The notes: generated by a model not told the origin, from the sequence alone. A stretch of DNA of 64,000 nt from Casuarius casuarius (GCA_003342895.1 PTFA01000317.1:160467-224466), one strand, 5' to 3'. Positions 43,966 through 57,514 are shown, counted from the stretch's first letter. Program-made: numbers and translations.

Positions 43966-46900
43966 CAGAGGATGAAAGAAAGCAGAGAAAGAGGGAGAGA
44001 TCCCTGCGGAGGCAGGGAGCAGTGCTCCCCGGGCTCTAAGTCCATCACCTAATTGCCCTCTGCTTTGAATCAAAGGGACAAAGGCTGCCCCTTGCCTCCT
44101 GCCCCCAACACAGCCTTTTGCAGCGGAGAGATTCGGTGGTGTCCCCCCTGCGCATGCAAGGAGGGAACTGCTTAACTCCTCTTTGGTGTGAAAGGATTTC
44201 CCCTAATCCTGACCTCTCCCGGCGCTGCTCAGACACCGCTGCTGAAAGCGCTGTGTTAGGGCCCGCTCTAATCCCACCCTAGCGCTCTCCCCTCGGCGGG
44301 GGCACTCACCCCTTTTCAAGCTCTGTGTTTGGGATTGAAAGGCTTGCAAAAGCTTTTGGAGTTCAGTCAAGAGCCACATTCCTCAGGACACAGGCAGCTC
44401 CCCGGGAGCCGGATTGCAACGGCGAGGCTGGAGCTCTCCTAGAAACCCCTCTCCGCTCCCTCGGCTCTGCCTCCCGCGCGGCAGCCCCGGCCCCGGCCCC
44501 TGCCGCTAGCTGCAATGCCGCCTGGCGGAGAAGGGCTTCGAGGGAGCGTTGCACTGCACAGGGAGGTGGTGGGGTTCAGGAGGGCCTTCTCAGCCGGGTC
44601 TGTCCTAAGAACGATTTTTGCATGTTTCTTCACGTTGCCCTTCTTCCTCCATCTCTGCCTGATGCGTGGACTGGGCATCCGGAATGGTGCCCGAATTTAG
44701 GCTTGCTGGCTGCAGTGCCAAATCACCTCCTTTTGGCTTGGGGTGCCTCCGATAAGGTGTTTTCAGCTTCCTTACATGTGGTTTTCTCTCAGGAGGAGCA
44801 CAGAGCCCTCGCAGGATGGTGTGACCTGGCGGCTGCAGCAACCCGTTATCTCCTGTGCACGTTGGCCAGCGGCGTGCAGAAGGGCAGGCACCTCCCAGGT
44901 GAGCTACACCTGTGGCCCCACATTTGACATCTGTATTTCACTACCAAGTAGCAGAATAGGGGTGGAAAAGGACAGCAAAGCTGGCTGCGGGGTCCAAGTC
45001 TCACATGCTTCTTACTGCCCCTCGAGCAGCCCAGGAGGTAGATGCCAGGCAGAGCAGGTTTCACGGAGGACACAGACGCTGAGTGACTTCTGAGGCACTT
45101 AGCTTGAGCCACATGAAATACTGAGGATGCTCTGCCTTCAGATCTATAAAGCTCATCTTGCTGAGGTTGTTATTGCCAGACAGCTTCTCCCACACAGAAG
45201 TGTTTTCTTCCCTGCAAGGCTTGGCAAGAGACGTGCTTTGCTGAGGAGCAGGAAATGCAGATCAAAGTGATGCTCGTTCCACAGCATTTTCTGTTATTTT
45301 TCTCCTGGTTGATTGCCATCCGTTAGTGCATGAAGCACTGCACAGCGTTTGTCACGAAAGGGCAGGCTGGTTGGCGTGATGTGCTGTCAGGCAGATACTA
45401 GTGCCGATCTGTGGGCACCCAGAGGTGTTCCCAGGGACACATGGCAGCATGTATGTGGTAGCTGCAAAGACCGGAGATGTGCAGCAGTCAGGGCTGCTCC
45501 TGTGGATGCCTGGGGAAACAGAGTAAAGGGGACATCCTTTCCCTGGTTCCCTGGCAGCTCTTCTGACCCACAGTCTCTCAGATTGGAAGGGAAAGAGGCA
45601 AATTCATGGGCCAGCAAAGGCTACAGTGTGTTGTGTAGCTGCAGGTTCACGTGTGGACCTGGCAGTGCTGGTTTCTGGTCAGGATCGCTTTGACACTGGT
45701 TTCTCATATCCATCCAACTCCCAGATCATGGCGATTCTCAAGTCAGTGTTTCTGACCTCTCCTTTAGGAGCTCTTCTATCTCTGATTACAGAGAGACCAT
45801 TTGCTGCAGCTGGGTCTCCAGGTCTGAGCACGTGGACATCCTGGAGCCTTTGGTTCTCAGCTGATACCTGTTGCTGGATAGAAGAAACCTTTGCAGGGAC
45901 ATGTCCCCCACCACTGGCACAGTCCTGTAAGAAACCTAGAGAGTCTGGATGCTCTGATGGAAAATGAAATCAGAATCACCTGTCACCCTGTCATGAACCC
46001 AGCAGATACTATTCCCACCCCTGCCAGCCCCCTCCCCAGGGAGTGAAATCAGCTGGGCTCTGCCCACAGCTGACCACACCATCTCCTATACTTATGGTTG
46101 GTTGACTCCTGCCCGTGTCAAACCTATCAGAGATCACTGAGTGCTTCTAATTTCTCAGCCTGATTGCCCTCTGGTGTCCCTGTACTTTATTATACAGGTT
46201 GTTGGCTCTTTGGGACTCTTCAGGGCTGCAAATCTTTCCAGAGACTAGCTGGGTGCCTCTGAGCCACTGAAGAGAGTAAGTATTAGTATTTTGTCTCATC
46301 CTCTTGGAAACATCTTATGGTTGAAGGGAGGCATGATCTGTAGTAGAAATACCTGGCTTAGTCTTGTGAGTCATGGTCCTAAGAGTGAGGGATGGGGATG
46401 CCAGAAGAACTTTTTTTTTCTCTGAATGGGATTCCTAGTCCAGAAAAAGCTCTGGACATAAACAGACTTTAAAGCCTGGTGTGGCATCATCTCAGCCCCC
46501 TGCAAATGCATGAAGACTGGCAAGCAGGGCCAGCACTGTGCCTGCCCTCTCACTTCCTATTTCAGAGGCTGACAAGCCCTTGCCCTGGCTGGATCTTGGA
46601 AAGGTCCTAACGGCAGATGAAAAGCCACAAACAGCTCTTTTTTTTTCCCCCAGGAGATCTGCGTTGTGTAGCCCTACTGCTCCATCCCTTACTAAGGCAA
46701 CAAGAGTGCACCAAGATGCTGAAGCATGTGCTGAAGAGTAAGTATGTCCTGCACTAACCGCAACACTGCTAGATCCATAGGTGGGAGGCCCAGGGCAGGG
46801 AGATGGCCTGCCGGCTGGACAGCATCTTTCAGGAGGGACCCTCCTTCCTTGCATCCCTTTCTGGAGACAGCAGTAGTGAAATGAGCAGGGAGGAAGGCTG

Positions 46901-48679
46901 GGAAGATAGGACGGGGAGGGACACAGACGGGGTCAGTGTGAGGACACGACGCCAAACAGTTGGGCAGCTGTTGGGAGCATGAGGCCCAAGTCTGGCTACC
47001 GCACTGAGAGGCATGTGCTGTGTGAAGCTAGCAAAGCAACTCGCGTGGGGACACAGCAGGTTTTATTCTGCCTGTCCAAGCCTTCCTGGAGGCAGAGCCA
47101 TTTAAGCACCATAGCTGCATCTGCTGAGCTCCTACAAGCACAACGTGGCTCCACTGTTGTAGCCTGTGGGGTGGCCATGGCCTAAAAAAAGATTTAACCA
47201 GGAGTGAAGAAGACAGAGGAGGTGCTCAGGGACTTGAAAGCTGCCTGGTCAGCAACAGCAGAGGATGGACAGGGTACACACGCCTGCTTCTGTGGCCTCC
47301 AAGTCCTGCAGCGATGCCTGAAGGCCTTGAGGTCTTCTCTGCTCTGCCTAGAAAGCCAGCACAAGGATGCCCCTGGATAGTTAGTGATGGGGCAAAAAAG
47401 CTGTGATTTGCATTGCGGTGCCAGACTGCGGCATCTTTGACAAGTGGTGTAGAGTGAAATGCGCTGGCTGGATTCACGTGAGCTGAGCTGTTTGCTCATT
47501 GCCCTTCACTTTAGTGGTGAGCCCCAAGCAAAGGACAAGACCCCACCGTCTGTCCAGCCCTGGACATCTCAAGATGTCCAAAAAGAGGCATCAGCCCTGT
47601 TAGGAGAGGAGCAGGCTGCAACGTGAGGATTCCTCCTCATCTGCGACACTCCTCCAGGGGCAGGGACGGTGTGGGGACATTTCAGAAGTGCTGCAAGCTC
47701 TTGGTGATGCTGGGGAGCTGTGTCAACCCTAAATGAATCTGCGGAGGCAGTGTCGGGTTGTGGCTGATTCTAAGTTAAGGAGTCACATTTTGCACGTCCG
47801 GTGGCCGAGGGGCTCTTTGTCTCTTCTCATCTGGGCTGTTGAAGGCTGCTGAGATCGGATTTCCGAGGTGCTCTGGTCGTTCAATAACGGAGACCCACGT
47901 GTGAAGCGGCAGCGTAGTTTTCCTGCTGCCAGCCGTGCTTCACCCAAAGATATTAGATCGGGCTCTGAGGAGATGGGGGCATTTTGGACTTGGGCCATAG
48001 CAGCACATTCAGCTGCAGATGGTTACAGGAACAGATAACTGGTCCTGCAGAAATTCCAGGAAGTCTGATCACCCTGGAACATAGATCCTATTCACATCGT
48101 CTGTAACCTGAGAGCAGCTCTTCGGAGCTGGGATTAGCGAAAGTATTTGGCTTCACCTGCCCTACTCCCAGGGAGCTGGTGGGCCAGCACTAAACCCCTG
48201 CCGGTGGGGAAGAAACATTCTGCAGAGGAAGGGCTTTCTGCAGGCTGGGGCTTCTCCTGGCATGGGCCAAATCCTCTCGCTTCTGCGCTGGTGGTAGCTA
48301 TGGGAAGGCAAGGGTAGGGGGCTCACCTGGGTGCGTAACTCCCTGCCTGATCAGCGAGTGGTGGGAAACCTTCCCTTCTTCCTTAAGATGGGTCCCGTAT
48401 GCCGTCTTGCACACCAGAAGTGATCCGCAGGCTGGGGAGAGAGATGCCTTGCATCCACCCCTGGAAGAGATGGACGTAACTGTGCCAGAAGTCCCTCCCT
48501 CTCTCTCGATTTGGCAGTGTCACCTCCCAGGAAAGAACTGAGAAAGTGGCTGGTGCTGAGGAGGAGAGCTGAAAAGTCACAGAGCAAACCGATAAACCGG
48601 ACAGAAGCAATCACCAGGGCCTGCAGCACTCGCCAGGGCTGCAACAAACTCAGGTATCATGTGGGCCCTGTTGTCTAAA
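43966..48679. other. Intergenic, no supported gene
   Basis: Apart from the CpG patch at 44.4-44.57 kb I see unique sequence only. T runs occur at 46410-46419 and 46640-46647. Open frames of 100-200 codons on both strands carry no recognisable domain. Confidence 0.4.
44390..44570. promoter_or_regulatory. Small CpG-rich patch
   Basis: CpG density rises locally, with CCCCGGCCCCGG-type repeats and CCTCCCGCGCGGC, and falls again after 44.57 kb. It is shorter than a typical island. It may be a minor promoter or simply an undermethylated GC-rich patch. Confidence 0.3.
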
Positions 48680-49560
48680 TTTCTGTTCCAGAAGACTGGA
48701 AGCTGCCAAATATGATAGCAATTTTTTTTAAAAAGTGCCCTAGGGAACTAAGGGTTTGTGAATCTGACCTCTGCGCCAAGCAAATTGATCAATATTGTAA
48801 CAAAGGATCAAATGAAGAGGCTTGTGTATATTAACCTGGAAGAAGGTTAACATGGATTTTTGCTGTGGAGGCGATACCTCTCAAACGCAGCTATCTGAAG
48901 GAAGAAATGTGTGGGTAAATAAGGGAGAATCTCTTAAAGACATGTCCTTGCTTTTCCAAAAGCTTCTGACAAGCTCCCTGACCAAAAGCTTGTAAGAAAC
49001 TAGTTTGTTACAGCGTAAAAGTAAATGTCATCTCATGAGTTAAGAACTGTCTGAGAAGCAGACTTCACAAAGCAGAGGAGCAACCCAGGGAAATGAGCTG
49101 AAACATAGTGGTGTGTTTTAAGTAAAGAGATTTTGGAGGCAGTATGGACAAAAAAGAAAGGAGGGGGAGCAACTCTTAAGAAAAGGAACTAATAACAAAG
49201 TGGGAAATTTCATTAAAAAGGTGTATAAAGCTCATGTCTTGGATATGGTATGCATTAGTGCTCTCCACATCTTTAAGAGTATATAGTATATTGGAGGCAG
49301 TACAGAGAACAGCAACAGCAGCACAGCCCACGAACTGGAGGGGTGGAATGGGTTAGGACTCTTCCACCTGGAAAAAGGGTGACTGAAGGAAAATAGGGCA
49401 GAAGAGAGCACTATTTTGAACGGTCCGAGATCTAAAGGACACCAGATTATCAGCCAGCCGGTTTAAATCAAACTAAAGGAAATACTTTCCCATACAGGGT
49501 CCAAAAAGCAGATAAAGCCGTGGAGGACAGATTCATCTGTAGCTCATAACAGCAGCCGCT
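48680..49560 (+). mobile_element. Ancient CR1/L3-type LINE, 3' portion
   Basis: The block keeps the word order of the old CR1/L3 LINE clade seen in reptiles and mammals: CCAGAAGACTGGAAGCTGCC, a T/A-rich spacer, GTGCCCTAGGGAACTAAGGG, CTGCGCCAAGCAAATTGATC, TTAACATGGATTTTTGC, CTTCTGACAAGCTCCCTGACC, then AGGACTCTTCCACCTGG, AAGGAAATACTTTCCCATAC and AAGCAGATAAAGCCGTGGAG. It is plus-oriented and heavily mutated, with the coding capacity lost. It is clearly distinct from, and more diverged than, the CR1 copy at 40 kb. Confidence 0.75.
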
Positions 49561-52300
49561 GACCATGAGACAGGACAGGATGAGTGAGCTGGACCTTTCC
49601 ACCTCCTCCCTTAGCGGTTCTTATATTCTGATGCTGCCTGGGCTTCTCTTGGCATCTGATCCTCAAGGACCGATTTTGCTCGCGCAGGAGCCCCCGGCTG
49701 AACGCAGAGAGATCTTGGTGCTGCTTGCAGGCTGGACTTCGGATATCCCGGCCCCTGCGAAACCTGAGGCCATGCTGGGTTGGTAACAGCACGGGGAGAT
49801 GGCTGCAGGGTCAGAATACCAGCCCCAGCCCCGTTCATACCAGGAGGGATTCCAGACACCCAAAACCAGCCCGTCAGAGACACGTTCGGGCCGTGCAGCT
49901 GAAAAGCAGGAGCCGGAGAAGACACGCAAGCAGGCTAGGCCAGGAGGGGTCATGTATCCGGAGGCGGGGGGGACACGAGCCTCTGGATCAGTTGCCAGAC
50001 AAAGGTGGGCAGCTTCAAGGGCTGCACCCTGCTCTGCTCCAGCAGACAGACTCGTAGTGCAGTTGGCCCAGGGGCAGCAGCTGCGTTAATCCTGGCCCTG
50101 CTCTTTATCTAAGGCCCCATCAATAAAATCAGATGGGCCAACGCTGTGTCTTGTACCCCTTCCCATGCTTTCTGTTCCCCTGAGCTCTTCAAGGCAGAGA
50201 GCACGGCATGGAGGGACTGGTCTGACTCTCTGGTTTTACCTTCTGCCAGGACCTTGCTGAAGAAGCCTGTGTCCAGCACAGATCCCTGGCTGAACCCAGA
50301 GCAAAACTCCGGGAGAGATGTGGCCAGCCCTGAGTGCAGCAAAGCAACCTGCTTCCCAAGTCAGTTGTTCCTGTGCTTTATTGTTTTTTCCTGCTGCAAT
50401 CTGTGTGCTGTTTCAGGTGTGAATTTGTGGCATTTCACCTTCTACCCTCTGCAGAATTAAAACGCCGCCTGCTTTCAGAAACCTGCCTAATGTGTGTGGA
50501 TCAAGCCACACCTCAAACCTCGCAGACAACCTAAAGTGGCTGCTGTCTTTCATTTGGAGGCAGCTTTGCTAGACCTTGAATCGTTCCTATGCCTCCTCCC
50601 TGCGTTTCCTCCAAGTTGTCAACGTCTGCTTTGAAACGCAGACAACAGACCCATATTGCAGTAATGGTCTCGCTCCCGCCACGCACAGAGATAGGCTGCT
50701 TCCCCTCTATTCACTGCTCCTTGGCTAAAGCCAGTAAGACTGTTTGCCTGCTAAGCCCCCTTTTGTCCTGGGAGCTTATGCTCAGCTCATGTTATTTCCA
50801 CAACCGCCTAAGGCCCTTTCAGCGCTGCTGCTTTCCGAGGGAAAGACCCTGTCTCGTAAGTGTGACCCACATTCTTCCTTCCTAGAGGCATTTGGCCATG
50901 TTCAATGCACGCCCCCCTAAGCCCAGGTTTCCATGGAGTCCGGAGCAGTGGGGAATGTACCTGGCTGTGTCGTTGCTTATAACTCCATCAGGCTTCGTCC
51001 CTCGTCCGGAGACACTGCCGGCAGTGATTTGATGGGTTTATACAGTGCTTTCTTCCAAATCACTGCTCGAGATATTGAACAGCATCAGGCCGAGAACAGT
51101 TTCTGAAGACTTTGCAGCTAAGAAAAATGAAATGCATTGTTTTACGGCAGTCTAAGACTCTGTATATAATAAACGCAGCCATTCTTAGCGAGTGGCCTGG
51201 TAACCTCAGAAGGGATGGATTCAGGTTTGAATGACCAGGTCACTCTCCTTTAACAGTGTGCAATAATTGGGTACAGTTCCCACTGCTGCTGGTAGAAGCT
51301 GGACCTAAATTTGATCTGGTGGGACATATTGTGACCCCACAAAAACCCCACTGTTTCTTTGTACAGGTTTGACCGTTTCCTCTCAGAAAGGATGGAGCAG
51401 AACTGGAGAAGGTCCAGGAAAAGCTGCTGGGGATGATCAGAGGTATGGAGTGGCTACAGCGTGTGTCCAAGCCTGGGCTAGCACGAGGAGCAGGCTGATG
51501 CTGAGCAGAGGACTGACTGAGGACACGTATCTGAAAAGCCAGCACAGCATCGTGTGCCTTGAGAATAACCCTAAGGAATGGTCTGATGGCCACAGTCATC
51601 CTGGCTGGCAGGATGGGTGCTTGAGGTCAAGGACTGAAGTCTCATAGAGGTCTGGGATGTGTCTGGAAGCACGTCCCACCCCTGAGCCAGCGCACACTGC
51701 TTGGTGGCTGCCAGACCGGTACCGGGCACGGGTGCAGTGGTGCCTGGCGTGCATGACGAGGCAGGCCAGCCCTTCCCCGGTGGGGCTGCCAGGGCAGTTT
51801 GGGAGCGGTGCCACCACCGCAAAGCATGCTGCCAATGTGTCACTGTTTGCTGAGGGCTTTCACCTGTCACCAGAGCCGTCCCTGACTCAGGCAACTCCTT
51901 GGAGCTGGGCAAGGAGCTGCCATCCTGCCCACGCAGCCAGCCTGGGGCTGCCCATGCTTGGCTGATAATGAATTTTGGGCGGCAGAGGTGGGACAGAAGG
52001 CAGCACAGACCTGGCAGATGGGGGGACGGGACAGGTGGCTGCAAGCTGGATGTCTTGGTTTGGAGAGGAAAGGTTCAGGCTCACGCAGAGCGGTTCCCCC
52101 TCTTCAGCATGGCAGTGACTGGGGTCAGCCAGTAGCTTTAAGGGCTCAAAAGCTTCAGGAGGACTTTGCTGTGGCTGGACCAGGGAGGTGAAAGGAGTCT
52201 TCTCCTTGCAACTAGGAGTCCTGCACCTTGATTTAGCCTCAACGCAGCTAGGACAAATGCTGCTCCTGGATCCCAATGCGCTTTCGGGTGTGAATGAATG
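49561..52300. other. Intergenic, no supported gene
   Basis: Unique sequence between the L3-like element and the 52.3 kb AT-rich block, interrupted only by the CR1 fragment at 51.4 kb. TATATAATAAA occurs at 51162-51172 without any associated exon. Confidence 0.4.
51375..51465 (+). mobile_element. Short CR1-like LINE fragment
   Basis: CTGGAGAAGGTCCAGGAAAAG followed by GGGGATGATCAGAGGTATGGAG (in pieces) matches the CR1 segment around GAGAGGGTCCAGCGAAGG and AAGATGATTAGGGGACTGGAG. Flanking similarity fades quickly on both sides. The boundaries are approximate. Confidence 0.45.
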
Positions 52301-52510
52301 AAGTCGCCTTGCAAGTGCTGGGCAGATACCGCCCAAACAAATGACCACAAATATTCAATTACAGTTTGAAATGCATTTGCTCCAACGCGCTCTCTTGAGA
52401 ACAAGCTTTCCTAGGCAAACACTCAGAAAACCCACATCGTAAGCTCAATTACTCCCTGAAAACAAATTTCTGAATCATTTAACTAACCGCTAACGGTGGG
52501 AACTGGGGAT
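52301..52510. promoter_or_regulatory. Candidate noncoding element with POU, RUNX and forkhead-like words
   Basis: An AT-rich block. AAATGCATTT at 52369-52378 is a 10-base palindrome followed by GC (POU-like ATTTGC overlap). ACCACAA at 52344-52350 is a RUNX core. CAAATATTCAATTACAG and GAATCATTTAACTAACCGC are also present. No repeat family is recognised. Function is inferred. Confidence 0.3.
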
Positions 52511-53727
52511 TTGGCATCCGAGACATTATCTTCAAAAGGCAATCGGAGCTCTCTGCTTGGAAGGCCCAGCAGGAAAAGCAGGGCGAATGGCGCGACGTGC
52601 GTGACGGCAGAGGGGGACTTGTGCGTGGTGAGCCCTGACCGGCGTAGGGAGCCAACTGTTTGCACACCGAGGTGTGGAGGATAGTGCAGAAATAGGGACA
52701 GAGGGCAGACTGTTCCCATTAGCCATGTCTCGGTGATCTGAGGGACCACGGGGTGCCACCGGCTGTGGCACCGACAGGCTGGGACGCTGCTCAACTCGGG
52801 GAGGGTGAAGAGCTCTGCCTTGTTGCGGCTGTGCTGTCTCCTTCAGGCCGTCCTGGTGCAGGTTTCTCTGGTTCCCTTGCTCTGTCCCCAGCCCAGTGGT
52901 CTTGTATTTTCTCCCCTCTGGTCAGTTTGTTCGGAGATAGCTCTTTCCAATCCTTCCTGCACTGAATGCTTGTCTGTCCGCCCGTCTTGGAGGAGCCGTC
53001 TCCAGGCTTAGGACTGTCCGTCCATCTCTGCCTCCCAAAATGCTGGTGAGTCCCTCTTGTACCACCTCCTCACCCCAGACCTGGTCCTCACCCCTCCTGC
53101 CCCACAGGACGGAGAGGGTCACACTTCGGCTGACGCCGACTCTTTGGAGCATCCGTCCTTCTTTGGTGGGTTTCTCCTTCGTGCTGGCTCCAACGGGAGG
53201 CCATGCAGGTGGCTGGTTAAACAAGGAGGAATTTGCCAGGCCCAAGGCAGGACACCATGCAGCTGGCTGCCCCTGGCTGGGGGCACGTGAACACGCTCGC
53301 TGCCTGCCCGGTCCCCCCATGCCCTGGCACCCAGGACCAGCACCCTTCCCGGTGGCTCCCTCAGGGACCTGCTCCAGGCCGTGGCAAGATGGGACATTTC
53401 CCCGGACGGGGGGCTCAGCCCCCGGCCCTGCCGTTGCCTTGCAGAGCCGGCCCCGCCAGTGGGGGGAGCGTGACCTTGTGACTCCCCACAAATCCCAAAT
53501 TAATTAATCCCAGGGACGCTGGGGCGGCATGAACAGCCCGTTTGATTTCGCTGCAGTTTTTTCCTGGGGCTCAAAGGGATTAGTGCAGGCGGGAACAGGG
53601 AAACATAACAAGGGGCTCAGCTTTCAGCTCCCGCTCCCAGCCAGCAGACTTCTGTTCTTACCAGTGGTATTAACAGCAGTAATCCACAGTGTCTCTGAGC
53701 GCCATCCATGTGTGGCATCCTCTTCCT

Positions 53728-53740
53728 CCCCCCCCCCCCC
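53728..53740. repeat. Poly-C run (13 C)
   Basis: An uninterrupted C run at the head of a degenerate CA-rich stretch. It is a likely site of sequencing or length error. Confidence 0.9.
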
Positions 53741-54062
53741 ACTACATGTGCGCTCCCGTACTCGACTCATTCATACGTGTTCGCATCCTGCCTGGCAAGC
53801 TCACACCATCACACCCCTCTCAGACACTGGTGCCCCCCATGCACCTTTGCACACCCCATGTGTGAACACCTACCTGTGACCGAACGCGTACGCAACACCC
53901 CATGCAGCCCCCCTCCCAAGCTACTGTGGTCCCATGCGCTTCCTCACATCCATCTCCATGCTATAACGCTTGATGTGCACCGTACATCCCCCTGACGTGC
54001 GCTGTCCCTCCGCACGCATGTACATCTCATTCATTTAAGCTCACGTGTGTGCTCACATAGTC
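53741..54062. repeat. Degenerate CA/CACATG-rich tract
   Basis: Words such as ACATG, CACAC, CATGTG and CATGC recur at irregular spacing over about 320 bases. This looks like an old decayed dinucleotide or short tandem array rather than a transposon. A comparable TG/CATG-rich patch on the opposite phase is at 57.52-57.65 kb. Confidence 0.4.
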
Positions 54063-54732
54063 TCGTCACCCTTCCCATGTGGGCTGCACCACACGCTGGC
54101 ACGTTGCTGCACGGTAAACCTGCTCATCTTGTAGTCTGCGGGCTCGCAACAAGGCTGGTCGCTCTCTCACGGCTCCTGATCGGGAGAGTGGGGCATGCTC
54201 GTTCCCAGTGGGAACTACACCGTGGAAGTGCTGCCCCAAAGTCAATACATGAGGATGGAGGAATTTAGTGGCCCATGGGCACCACTCGTTTCCTGGTACC
54301 CAGGGCCTCCTCATCCATACCAGGAGGATGTGAAAGCCCAGGTGGGCCTGGGCACAGTCACCTTCAGGACAGGGAGCTCTGCTGGTTGGAGCACTCTGGT
54401 GCACTGCCACTTTGCAGCAAGAACGGCTTAAGAAATTGCATCTCCCTAATTCGTGTCATACCTCTGAGGGGAAGAGATTCCTGATAGGGGATGATTGTTT
54501 AATCTGGCAGAAAAAAAAAAAAGGAGTATAATGAGACCTTGCAGCTTGAAATTGAAACTCGGCAAACTCCAACTAGAAATGAGGAAGAGATGTTATCACC
54601 CAAGGGATTAACCACGGCAACAATCTGCTCAAGGATTCAGGGACCCTGGTCTCTCTGACCTCCAGTACAGCGGAGTCCAGCATTTCGCTCACTTTATCCC
54701 CACCATGGGTCCAGACTGGTGTCTTTGTTACC

Positions 54733-54762
54733 AAAAAAAAAAAAAAAGAAAAAGAAAAAAAA
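54733..54762. repeat. A-rich tract
   Basis: A run of 15 A followed by GAAAAAGAAAAAAAA. No LINE or retrocopy body could be recognised immediately to its left in plus orientation. Confidence 0.85.
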
Positions 54763-57059
54763 TCTCTGAACATAAAGGTCTCAGTGACAGAAAAATCACT
54801 ATATTCTTGAGACAGCTTGATTTGGCTTTATTACTGCATCCTCACATCCCTTTCAGGGTAGATTGCTTACGTCCTGGCTCCCCTCTCTGAGGGATGACCA
54901 CGGACAGCAGATGCATCGCTGATCTCCCACCCTCTGGGGAGCTTGCAGCGGTGGGTGCTTCCCTTTGCCCACCTTCCCAGCTGTTTTCACAGGTCATGGT
55001 TAACTCCTGTTAAGAAAGAGCTTGAGCCTCATATATTGACTTTGGGGCACCACTTCACGGTTGCGGCAACCCCGAGAGTATCAAACCTGCAGAGCAAGAG
55101 CCAGTGTGAGGCTGATGTCCACGAAAGGGAATGAACAAATCCTCCTCTACCACTTCAGGGCCAGGCACAAAGAGACTTATTCCTCACTGGGAGAAAGCCA
55201 AGGAAGTTCTTAGTTCTGCAGCCCGATCAGCAGTGCTTGTGCCGGGACAGGGGAAAGTGTAGCAGATGGTGATGCTAAGCAGAGGGCATCCCTGCAGCTG
55301 CCTCGTGTACGTGTTTTGGATTGCTCTTCAGAGATGCACGTTGTCTATGTAGAGCTCAAGCGACCAGGCTGGACTAGACTCCTGGCCTCCAAGCACTTCA
55401 GGGGTTACGTGTAATTCTGGACATAGATGTCTGGATGTGGCCTTTCTGCCACAACCACAATAACTAAAGATGTCCCTGGAAAACCTCTCTAGCACTTACG
55501 AATGGGCTGGACTTAAGGATAATTTCAGTGGGAGAGGATGTTTGCTCGTTGGTTTCCAGTGGGCATCACCAGAGGAGGGAGGACTTGCTGTGACTGAAGG
55601 GACACGTCATTGCCAAGCTGTGAGGAGGATGAGGGGGCCTGGATGTGACAGCCACAGCCTAGGACAGAGAGTGTCAAAACTGCATCCTGAGAAAGGAATT
55701 GGAGCATCACAGAGTCATCTTCACCATGAGCTCGAGATGGCTGAGAAGCTGCTGTAGAGGAAAGCCCACCAGGGTCTTTTACGGTTTTTTTCCAGGAAAA
55801 AGGTTATTTTTTCTCCAGATGCCACTGGGAAATTGTGGGGTGAGGTGGAAAGTCCAGTTGTGTTTCAAACTCAGCTTTTCAGTTTCAAAGCCTTTCTTTT
55901 GACTGGAAATGGGAAGTTTTCCCTCTTTCATCTCAGTTTGTTGCTGAGGGCAATAAGATGACTCATGCCCTGGAGTTTTTCTTCTCTGCTCTTTCCCCAT
56001 TTTGTTTCCCCTTAATTTTCTCCAACTGGAAAGTTTTCGAGTGACAACAGGCAGGTTAAAACCATGGCACTTTGTCACCTTGTGGCTTCCCCAACATCGC
56101 AGAAATTTTAAGACATTTGGAGGAAGGGAAAAGAATCAAGAAAGAAGTAGGGAGGACTGAAACCGATGATGTATCAGAAACAAAGAAACTTTTCAGAGAC
56201 CAAAATCTACGTTTTCATTCATTTTGAAGCAGAATAACATTTCTGATTCGCTTCACATTGAAATTTGCCTCCCCAAAGGGAACATTTCTAATAGAAATGA
56301 TCTCACTTTAATATTTTGGCAGAATTTTTGTGTGTATTTTTTTCTCCTTGGAACTGCGCTAATGTTGGGCCATAAAAGATGACGGACCGCGGAGCTGTGT
56401 GGGTGCTGAAAGGGCTGAGATCGGTGCTTTATAGCTGCAAGAATCACTCATACGTCTGAACAGCGGTGTCTTCTCCTTGGCTTTGCAGGGCCAGGGTTAG
56501 GCACAACTCAGGAGCCGCTGGGCCCGCCTTGGCCTCCCAGTGTGGTTGCAACCACGCTGGTCCGGTGCAAAACTTCCTGAAGGATTTTGATGGTGATGCA
56601 TTGCAAAGCAGGACTCATTTTCCTAGCTGAGAAGAGGCCTAGGAGCGACGGCATCTCGAAAACAAGTGTACCCATCTCCCCCCACCCAGCGGAGAGCGAA
56701 ACAGCTGCAGTTTGCCTAGGAATTTTCATGGGTACTTAGTGCCGAAGCGTTGCACGAAGGGGTTAAAGTGTTTTCGGTTACGCAGTGCACAACAAACAAA
56801 AGGGATGTGGTAATCCCTCCTGCCACAGAGTGAAAAGTTCACTTGATATGCTACTTTACACTGATTCTCACAGACTCTGGGATTAAACCGGACACACTCT
56901 GACGTCCAGGTTTTCTAGCAAAGGGCTCCAGCCCAGCCTGCCACATTCACTTCATATTTGGGAGCATATTCTCTGAAAATCCTGCTGACAGATGAAGAGC
57001 AGGAAGACAGCCAGTTTCCCATGGAACAATAACGCCATGCAAACCGCATCTCGCAGCGC

Positions 57060-57315
57060 CCAACCTGGCCTTGCCGGGGCGGCTGCTCGGGATGGCGGCT
57101 GGAGCAGCATCTCTGGGCCCCGGCCAAGGCCCAGGTGCTCTCAGCCAGGACTGTCCTCCCGGTGCGTGCAGCGGGGACTCGCTTTCACGCCCTGGCTCCG
57201 CGCCAGGCTTCGGGGCTGAGCTTCGCGCCGCGTTAACGAGTTACGTGCCAAGGAGCTTCTGCTGAGCTGGGGGCCGCGGCCGACGGAGCAGAGGACACGG
57301 GAGCCCAGTGCTGGG
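57060..57315. promoter_or_regulatory. CpG-rich patch
   Basis: CpG density rises around GGGGCGGCTGCTCGGGATGG and CTTCGCGCCGCGTTAACGAG and declines after 57.31 kb. It is the left outlier of the CpG-rich zone that peaks at 58.8-60.6 kb. Confidence 0.35.
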
Positions 57316-57514
57316 TCGAGGGGGCGAGATGAGCTCCCTTGAGCGTTGGTCGGGCCGGGATGCTGGATGAGTGGCTCTCCCCAGATGCCTTGGCCTAGAG
57401 AGTTTCCAGGTTGTTATGTCTTAAAATGTCCTTGCAGAGTGGCCTGATGGGCAGCAGAGCTCCCCTAGTTGCACCTCTACCAACATTTCAAGGCCCACCA
57501 CAGTTGAAAGGCCA

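Larger units (their letters stand above)
52511..57060. other. Intergenic, no supported gene; several low-complexity tracts
   Basis: Unique sequence with a C13 run (53728-53740), a CACATG/ACACC-rich patch (53.75-54.06 kb), an A12 run (54511-54522) and an A-rich run with G breaks (54733-54762). TTAATTAATCC occurs at 53502-53512. The part 55.78-56.35 kb is AT-rich. No exon is recognisable. Confidence 0.4.

Noticed and set aside
55365..55400. CR1-like tail, GGCTGGACTAGACTCCTGGCC
   Set aside because: It resembles the CR1 terminal word GTTGGACTAGATGATCTCC for only about 12 bases, with no CR1 sequence upstream.
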